Shown piece after piece: positions 56,642 to 64,000 of a stretch of DNA of 64,000 nt (its first letter is position 1; every line of letters starts with the position of its first letter). The position numbers and the translations under genes were made by a program. This stretch comes from Topomyia yanbarensis (lineage: Eukaryota > Arthropoda > Insecta > Diptera > Culicidae): NCBI RefSeq assembly GCF_030247195.1, contig NC_080672.1, positions 97,350,113 to 97,414,112 of the forward strand, given 5' to 3'. The notes beneath the pieces were generated by a model. That model saw only the letters and a program-made list of their open reading frames with translations, was not told where the DNA came from and did no database searches.

Positions 56642-56645
56642 AAAT

Positions 56646-57990
56646 CTACGATAAACTTAATTGGATTACTTCGATCACTAAATTTTGCTAAGAGCTATTA
56701 CATTTTATAACACATTTTTAAATACCCCCAACTCCAAAAACTAGCAACACTTTACATCTGCTTCACTCCTTCTCTCACCACTTCTGAGTGGCCCACTCTC
56801 ACCCTCTCCGAACATTGCGTACTACCACTCACATTTTCATTTCACCGCCAGCCAGCCCCCTTTTCCAACCCGACACACTACTGCCAGCGATGACCGACAC
56901 ACGCCATATGCCCCGCATAGACACAGACCTTCTTCTTATTTTTCTAAGCAGCCAATCAGCCGAGAGGCAGAAAAACTTTTTTCATCCAATTTCATAACTT
57001 TCACAAGCACTACTACCTACCAGTTTTCGGGCCACATATTCCAATAGTCCACCTGTCCACCAGCGTTGCGGGTTGTAATCCTCATACAGCGCGTTGCGGA
57101 AAAGAACTCACAGGAAATTGGAAATTTCATCCACTATGGAGCACACAGCAGCAGACTATAGCTTTTTTCTGCTTCTTTTCAATCCGACTACCAAGCTTCA
57201 ACCTTCTTCCGAACTTGACACCGACGGCAACGAGAGTGAGAAGCCAGTAGCTGTCGTAGTTGCTAGCAGCCAGAAGAAGTATAGCGAAATCCGAGTGCTT
57301 TTTGTCCAAAATTCGATGATGGGAGATACGGAGCACTCAGTGAAACAATACGCACACACGGGAATGGTTTTGCACAAATTAGCCAAGACACAGTTCAGTT
57401 TGTATAATAACTGTCAAAAAGTCTACACGTCCGCGGTTGAACTTGGACTACACGGAAATAAAACATAAATTGAGCAACCATGTTCTCTTTATAGGGTGGT
57501 ACACAACTTGTGTGAAAAAATTCAGTTTGAGAAATTTTTTAGTTAAATTTAGTTCTCAAAGTAACTATTTTTTCAACTGTGAATTTTGAATAGTTTGAAG
57601 CAATTAAAGCTGAACTAACGATGTCGAGTTTCCAAAAAAGCAGCCCAAAGCATTCATCAAACCAAACGAATGTGGAGGAATTGGCAGTAAAGGCTGGTTT
57701 CCACTTCGGAAAATAAATCACAGGATTTGTGCTGGAATTTGATCAGGGATGGAGAGATATCGTCCAAACTGTCAAACCAAAAATTCTGTTGGTTCTAAAA
57801 ATATCAACAGTATGAAAATAGCACCGAATTTTGAACCTGAAAAAACAGCATATTCCTCATCTGGAACAATTTTTGTTGAATTCTTCCCGGACCGATCTTT
57901 GGTGTGGAGAGTTTTAAAAGCCCTTAAAGTTTTCCGCGGCTGGGTTCAGGCTTAATGAAAACTGTCATTTTTGTATAGACTTATGTCCCA
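56646..57990. other. No gene recognised
   Basis: The longest open frame, 57094-57468 on the plus strand (124 codons), has no domain and no homologous feel; coding status is unsupported. Confidence 0.35.
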
Positions 57991-58375
57991 CCGCGAGATT
58001 TGAAATCTAGTGATGTTTGATTTTTGCAAATAATCGATTATCCATTAATCGAATAATTTTTGAGAGCTTGATTAATTCATTCGATTAATCGACCAAGATA
58101 ATCGATTAAAATCAATAATCGATTACTTCGTAAATCTTAGGTTGCCAACCAAAAAAAAAGGTCATTGGATACATTTTGTAAAATTTCGAGAAGTCATTAT
58201 TTTTATTTCTGCGACTTTCATTTTCAACGCTCACCTTTCATTAATTATGCTCTCGATTAATTGATAGCAGCTACTCGATTATACCGAAAGCTTGTAATCG
58301 ATTATTGATTTTTCGATTATTTTAGAAATTAATCGATTATTTGCGTTAAAAGACTATCACTTTTGAAATCCCGGG
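57991..58375. mobile_element. 385-bp TIR element with AATCGATTA words
   Basis: Perfect 15-bp inverted words GCAAATAATCGATTA at 58026-58040 and 58330-58344 lie inside longer imperfect ends (CCGCGAGATTTGAAATC against CCCGGGATTTCAAAA, reversed). The word AATCGATTA or its close variants occurs about ten times between 58029 and 58340, on both sides of a 100-bp unrelated core. Confidence 0.75.
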
Positions 58376-59199
58376 CCTCATTTAAAATACATAAGAACCC
58401 AAATCCCGTGACACGTTTCCCGAACTGTAAACTATTCTAAAGGGAGACGAATTTATAAAAAGAATCTTATATATGTAGGAATCCAAATTGTTGGAAACGG
58501 CAAACAGGTTATGCAGCGGACATCCCGACAAATGGGGTAACAAAGTGTATACAGTGTACACAACAAAATCAATACATTTCAACACAAATAAGGTTTATTA
58601 CCTTATATTGTAACATACACTATGGCAAAAATGTAATGAATTTCATTAGACTATCGTATACTTTTTAACCAAAAGTACGATGTATGTAAATTATAAGATT
58701 ATCTTATGAAACGGCATTTATTTTAGCAAACCAATTTGTTAAAAACTAAACCTCAAAAGTTTCCGTGGGAAAATGGGAAACCGAGCAAATTTTTTCCAGC
58801 ACATGGAAGACACTGATTGGTTGAAAATTAGTTTCAAAGGTGTACACAATACACTACACATATTTGCAGTTTTACTGTGCTTCTGGGTTTTTAATTATAA
58901 AGTTCTACAGACTTCTATCAGTTTTACTCCGAACATGGTAAAATTGAAAGTATTTACCAGTGTTTTTAACTGAAACTCAACCTAGAAAATCCTATAAATA
59001 TGGTCTTTTACCCAGTACTGTCCGCCATGTATAGAGAAAAAAGTTTCTCTCCGCGTGTAAAAATATTTCTGTTTTAGTTTATTCCACGGAGCAAGATTTT
59101 TGGAACGGCGAATGAAGTGAATATAATAATAATCGAACACGTTTCCTGCGTGCGTATTATCCTCAATAAGAAATGGATGAAATAATTTATGAAATTAAG
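58376..59199. other. No gene recognised
   Basis: AT-rich, without TIRs or coding signals that I can support. A 5' LTR for the Gypsy remnant that follows was looked for here and not found. Confidence 0.4.
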
Positions 59200-59207
59200 A
59201 TGAATTC

Positions 59208-61393
59208 TTGAGCACCGTTCAAAAGCGACGGAAATTTGTCTCCGTCGGTATCAACGGGACGGCCATACTGCATCATCTCGACACCGCCAGCGATATAGCG
59301 GTCATCGGGAAGCAGATTTGGAGGCAAGTGGGAAGCCCAGGCGTAGCACCAGCAACAGTAAAGGCAACTACAGCTTCCGATAACGCATTGCAGCTCATAT
59401 GCTAGTTTTCCTGTGATGGTCGCATTCATCGAGAGCTGATCCGTGTCTCCGAACGACCATTACAGCTCTTCGGATCTGATCTTGTAGACAGCTTTGGCTT
59501 GTGATCCATGCCTATGGACAAATTTTGCTGTCACATTGCCAGCTCGCCAGCATCACTTACTCTACTCAGAAGCTGTTTTCCCGGAGTTTTCAGCCAACAG
59601 CAAGGTCTGTGTACAAAAAATGCAGGTCAAATTGGAATTAAAGCCCCAGTATAAGTTCTTCTTACAATTAATACCCATCGTTGGCTGTATCATTACAATC
59701 GTCTCCTGCCGGGTGTGAAAATCGCACCAGGTGCCATCCAGCAGATCATCCACACGATGTTAGCCGGTCATAAAGAAACTTGCGGCTATACATGAACGAC
59801 GTCATTGTCGGTGGCGAAACCGAAAGAGAACATGATTGCAACCTCAAGGCAGTGTTGCAGCGCATCCAATAATTTGGATTCACCATTCGTGCTGAAAGAT
59901 GCTCTTTCGGCAAGGACCAGATTCCCTATTTGGGTCACATCATCGACAGCCGTGGACTATGGCCTGATCCAGGAAAAATCGATGCAATTACAAACCTACC
60001 GCCTCCCACAAATGTTTCTGGTGTCCATTCCTTTCTCGGCGCGATAAATATTTATGGAGAGTTAGTGCCCAAGATGCGAACACTGCGGTACCCTCTCGAC
60101 TGACTAGTGAAGGCAGATTCCAAGATCGAATGGACCCACGAATGCCAGCAGGCATTTGAGCGGTTCAAACAACTACTCTCATCGGGGTCGCTATTTCTCC
60201 CATACGCTTCGAGTGCACTCACCAAGACCGGGCAGAATTACAGCCAACCAAATCGTGAGGGTCTGGCAATCATCTTCGCGGTTGATAAGTTCCACAAAAT
60301 GCTGTTTGGTCAGCGTTTTCAACTGCTCCACTGCTGCGTATCTTTGGGTCAAAGAAAGGCATACCGGAATACAAAGCCAACCGGTTTCAGCGGTTTGCTT
60401 CAACGTTGCTGCTCTACGATTTCGGAATCGAGTACGTGCCGACTGAGAAGTTCGTCAACTGGTACAACTGATGTTCTATCCCTAAGTTTCAGAGCCGTCG
60501 AGCAGGGCATCCAAGCTAATTCACTTCTTCGCCACATCTGTCGGTACGTCAAGGATGGTTGGCCTGAAACGAAAACCCTCAAACCGGAGATAAAGCGGTC
60601 CCACGCTAGGCGAGATTCACTCTGCATATAGTAAAAGGGTGTCTTCTGTTTGCGTACAGGCTCATTTTTGCTGTCGCAGTACCAGAAACGGTGTATGGAT
60701 CAACTACATCATGGCCATTCCGATATCCCGCTGATGAAGGTCATCGCCCGAAGCTACGTATACTGGCCGTTCCTTGATGACGACATCGTGAGCTAGACTA
60801 AGGCTTGCCAGCACTGTGCCTCAGTAGCAAAGTCACCCCCACACTCTTCTTCTGTGCCGTGGCCAAAATCGTCTGGTCTATGGCAGCGAGTACATATCGA
60901 TCTTGCGGGTCCAATCGAAGGCGATCACTTTCTCATCGTGGTAGATTCTTCCTCAAAGTGACCCAAGGTTGTTCAAATGCGCACAATCTCCGTCACCGCC
61001 ACGATCGCTACTCACGTGGTGAACGGCATTCAGCACGTGACGACTGCATTATACCATCCACAATTCAACGGCCAAACGGAGCGATTCGTGGACACCTTCA
61101 AGCGGGCCATTAAGAAGATCAGAGGGGAGAGATACAATAAATGCAGCTTTGGACACTTTCCTTCTCACTTACCGAAGTACACCAAACCATTTGGCACCGA
61201 AGGGGAAGTCACCGTTGGAGATAATGTTCGGTCGCAAACTCCGAACTTGTCTCGCTGCACCCGGCCGCAGTGTGTGCTCCAACTACCGAGCCAGCCGATA
61301 ACAAGTAAGTTCTTCAACCGAGCTGATCCTGTCTTCGTTCAGGTGCACGTGCGAAACAGCTGGAGATGGACTTGCGCCGCCGTGCCGGTCTAA
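59208..61393 (+). pseudogene. Gypsy pol fragments (protease, RT, RNase H, integrase)
   Basis: Protease: LDTASDIAVIG near 59268, where the active-site LDTGSD has Ala for Gly. RT is cut down to its second half, beginning YMNDVIVGG near 59790; the usual second-Asp motif shows Asn for the first Asp. FGFTIRAERCSFGKDQIPYL, LGHIIDSRGLWPDPGKI and VHSFLGAINIY follow. RNase H: TKTGQNYSQPNREGLAIIFA near 60220. Integrase: a HHCC-like piece (HHGHSDIPLMKVI, CQHC) near 60700-60820, then IDLAGPIEGDHFLIVV near 60896. After a deletion of the middle core, ALYHPQFNGQTERFVDTFK near 61050 carries the third acidic residue. More than eight frame breaks are present. It is a degraded copy. Confidence 0.82.
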
Positions 61394-61772
61394 CACCATC
61401 CGTCGGGCGATATCCAAGGCAAACTAGCAACCCGTTGCCCTTGGACGTCCTTATGAAGGCGTGGAATCTGCCGTAGTCACCACAAGTGCAACCTTCTTCA
61501 CCGTCAGTATCGGTAAGCACAACGTCCACGCAGATGTCGCTCGATAAATCCACCCTCTGGAAGCGTCGTCCACACCGTAACGTGAATCGCCACCAGAGTC
61601 AGAATCATCTTCATCCTCCAGTCCAGAAGCATCAACATCTTCTTCATTATCGACCGTCACGCCGTTCAACATAATCGAGTCAATTTCAAAAGCAGAATCG
61701 ATGGTTGGTCTACCACGCCATTCTCGCGGACTTGAAGAGCGCCTCAGTAGTTCTCTCCATATCACATCTTAT

Positions 61773-61787
61773 AAGAGGGGGAGATGG
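61773..61787 (+). other. Polypurine tract of Gypsy remnant
   Basis: AAGAGGGGGAGATGG just before a probable LTR start TGGTACGACTGG, the usual primer site for plus-strand DNA synthesis in LTR elements. Confidence 0.65.
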
Positions 61788-61873
61788 TACGACTGGGAAC
61801 ACTGGCGGTTTTCCACCGCTGCCTACCAAGAGGCTCCCCAGTTAAACTCATTCCGGAACCGGTTCGGATTTCT

Positions 61874-61970
61874 GAATGGAGCCATTATGGATTCCAAATC
61901 AAATGCAACAACCGATTCCGACTCAGAATCGGTTGTTGCATTTGATTTGGAATCCATAATGACTCCATTC
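61874..61970. repeat. Hairpin with ~45-bp stem
   Basis: GAATGGAGCCATTATGGATT and on to CAACCGATTC is followed by CGACTCA and then the inverse complement, ending ATAATGACTCCATTC, with only one or two mismatches. It lies in the presumed 3' LTR region. Confidence 0.9.
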
Positions 61971-62302
61971 AGGATTCCAAATCAAATTCCGAATGGTTTG
62001 ACCGGGTCGACCTTGATAGCAGGAGCTGCCAGGAAAGCGACATCATCGAAGTAGCACTTGTTGTTTCCGGTTGTCAGTAAGCAAGTCAGTCAGATTTTAA
62101 GGCTCAAGTTACCTTTTTGAGCATGTGTTAGAATTGAACGCTTGATAGTATGGGTAGGAAAAATTATGTTCAGCTTTGCTACCGGATTATCCATTTAAAC
62201 CTTTTCAAAACTCTAAAAGAAGAATATCAGTCGATTTATTAGATCATCACGATTCAAATGATACAATGTAGCTGCTAGAAAAACCATCGGTTTAGCTTAA
62301 TG

Positions 62303-62410
62303 GTGCTTTTGAAAAAGTGGCTGTGGGTTTTTTCATTGCGCAGCTGTGTTGCATAACCCAGCACGGTGTGGTAGTGTGACAAAAAATCACAGCCACTTTT
62401 TCAAAAGCAC
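62303..62410. repeat. Inverted repeat, ~30-bp arms
   Basis: GTGCTTTTGAAAAAGTGGCT at 62303 pairs with AGCCACTTTTTCAAAAGCAC ending at 62410. The loop is about 50 bp. It may be a small MITE or a stable hairpin. Confidence 0.85.
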
Positions 62411-62722
62411 TGCTGAAACGCTCGAACTCAAAAATTGAACCACTCGAACGGATCACCTCAAGCGCTGCTATGGTTAACATTTAAAAAGAAATGTTTGCAA
62501 ACAATAAACGACAAAGAATGTTCTTTCGAGTGATAATAAAGATTTCACGATTTAATTAATTTTATTTTTTGTTGTTGGCTTAAAAAAACTTCATGAGGAT
62601 CACCCTGTAGTACTGTAATCAGCAATATTTGCATTTCCAATAATTCTGGGGTCCTTAATTGTAATAGAAGGGGGTATTATACCCTCTTACTTCATGTCAC
62701 CTTTATCGTTAACCTTAACGTT

Positions 62723-62890
62723 CCACTGAGAAGGCCTCGAAAATCGGCCATCTTTAAACGGAAAAGGCAGATTTTTTCGTCATCCTTTACTCAATCTTTT
62801 TGAAAATCAAGCAACGTAGGTATTCGAGACAATGTTAGAGTAGACTGCTGATTGATTTTCAGGAAGATTCCTTCAACGGTGTTTTCAATG
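62723..62890. repeat. Decayed relative of the 54.3-kb MITE
   Basis: CCACTGAGAAGGCCTCGAAAATCGGCCATCTTTAAACGG and the opposing CAACGGTGTTTTCAATGATGGCGCC keep the order of the 54342-54567 element with many changes. The right end is truncated. Confidence 0.5.
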
Positions 62891-64000
62891 ATGGCGCCCC
62901 TTGAGGCTAAAATATAATATTAACGTAATTATGTAAGCTCTCTCTTACTCGATTACAACCCCCAAACTGTGCTGGTGCAGTTTCAAAGATAATCTCACCG
63001 TAAAACTTGTTTGGCTAATCGAGACAACTATACGTACTGGATTGTGCGTACCAGAAAGTGGTAAAGGTCATTGACCTAGTCCCGCCGTCTCAATGCCATT
63101 GTTATGCATGCGTGGACATATTTTTCTTTGCATACCTACTCCATTTTCGGAGAGCGATCAGAGCGTGGCCGGTAGACTGCAGTGGAGTGAGTAAGGCAAC
63201 GTGATGGTAACCCACAATTTGCGAACAAAGCATAATGGGTGGTAACTCACGCATATTTTGGCCCCCAAACCTTGATTGAATGGGTGGCAAAGACTGTGAT
63301 GCCATGTGAATATGTTGCTATGATGGAAGTGAGTGCGCTTGATTCTATGTAGCATTGTGAAGGAATGAAAACAAAGAAATTCGGAAAACGAGTTATGTAG
63401 TTTTGTGAGTGACTGTGATTTTATACCTGCTCATGGTAGATCGGGCTGCCTCGGTTATGTATGACTGTTTTCCTTTTGAATGACATTAATTACACACTAA
63501 AATTACTGCGATGTGTAAACTAATGTAGAAAGGTATGTTTCAAAAGACTAAATCGTCTACAGTACTACAAAACAAGTCATTTTTATTTCGAATTAGGATT
63601 CGGATTTATAGATAATAGTCAAATTTTACATGCTAAATATATAATTGTTTCTTGGAAAAATATCTTTTGAAAAACTAAAATGTTATTTTGTGTTTCATAA
63701 GAACAGAGTATCACGAGTAAAACCAAACTTCAACAAACGGTTTTTTACTGCCAAGATAAGGTGAATAATAATCGCATAAATTCGCTACAGTTCCATATAC
63801 AGAACTAGTGATGATAATTGGTCAGTTTCCAGCGATCAACCTGTTTTCCTACATTGATCGCCATATTGATATTTTTTAATCAGGAGATCCCAATGAGATT
63901 TTTATTTATTTTCGTATAAAAGTTAAACAATACGCTATCCCTGTGTGCACACAACGCACCTGTTGCTTCTAGCTACTAAATCGTCGACCAACTGAATTTG
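62891..64000. other. No gene recognised
   Basis: No coding, LINE or TIR signals found. Short minus-strand open frames near 63102-63355 lack any domain. Confidence 0.4.

Larger units (their letters stand above)
59200..62090 (+). mobile_element. Ty3/Gypsy LTR retrotransposon remnant
   Basis: Protease, RT, RNase H and integrase pieces follow in the normal Ty3/Gypsy order, then a Ser-rich C-terminal tail, a polypurine tract at 61773-61787 and part of a probable 3' LTR starting at about 61785 (TGGTACGACTGG). Gag, the 5' LTR and large parts of RT and integrase are missing. The 3' LTR end could not be placed. Confidence 0.8.

Noticed and set aside
57094..57468. 124-codon plus-strand open frame
   Set aside because: Coding composition is not convincing and no motif is recognisable.
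1..64000. tRNA, rRNA or bacterial-type features
   Set aside because: Looked for cloverleaf and rDNA-like segments, including around the R1-like LINE, and found none that I could support.

Overview
The window looks like eukaryotic, AT-rich, transposon-dense chromatin from an insect, most likely a mosquito such as Aedes. This rests on the mix of decayed non-LTR retrotransposons (CR1-like, I-like, R1-like, RTE-like), a Ty3/Gypsy remnant, many terminal-inverted-repeat (TIR) elements, and one insect-type host gene. I could not run a database search, so the species is an inference. Only one intact, clearly host coding region is present: a Pur-alpha homologue at 27158-27982 on the minus strand, 274 residues in one uninterrupted exon with all three PUR repeats.

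Layout. 1-3.2 kb: a minus-strand CR1-like LINE, broken by an ORF1-only LINE copy and by a small hAT-like element. 3.5-4.3 kb: an element packed with GGCCAA words. 4.5-6.9 kb: a THAP-like coding remnant split by a 2.05-kb hAT-type element (8-bp target duplication) that carries an antisense LINE ORF1. 6.9-8.1 kb: the 3' end of an I-like LINE with a 107-bp tandem duplication. 8.1-13 kb: no recognisable gene. 13-19.2 kb: TIR and foldback elements, two unidentified coding-like fragments and a 33-bp minisatellite element. 19.3-22.6 kb: a plus-strand CR1-like LINE. 22.7-23.9 kb: an RTE-like remnant interrupted by a spacer-less 566-bp palindrome. 24-28.1 kb: the Pur-alpha locus. 28.4-33 kb: a GC-rich TIR element and an R1-like LINE. 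35-46.5 kb: one I-clade LINE with five later insertions, among them a 3.53-kb Mutator-like (MULE) transposon with a FLYWCH-like plus DDE transposase. 46.5-59 kb: another LINE 3' end and many small elements. 59.2-62 kb: a heavily deleted Gypsy pol remnant. 62-64 kb: no recognisable gene.

The main pattern is architectural. About ten otherwise unrelated elements have ends, or whole bodies, built from many copies of one short family-specific word in both orientations (for example GGCCAA, AAGGCNGAAA, CCGCGTAAAT, TTTGGCATA, ATCTGCAAAT, CACAGATTTTT, AATCGATTA). Three with clear hAT-type boundaries share a similar TIR start but use different words. This fits arrays of transposase-binding sites that diversify between families. 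Nested insertions with visible target duplications give a relative order of events for much of the window.
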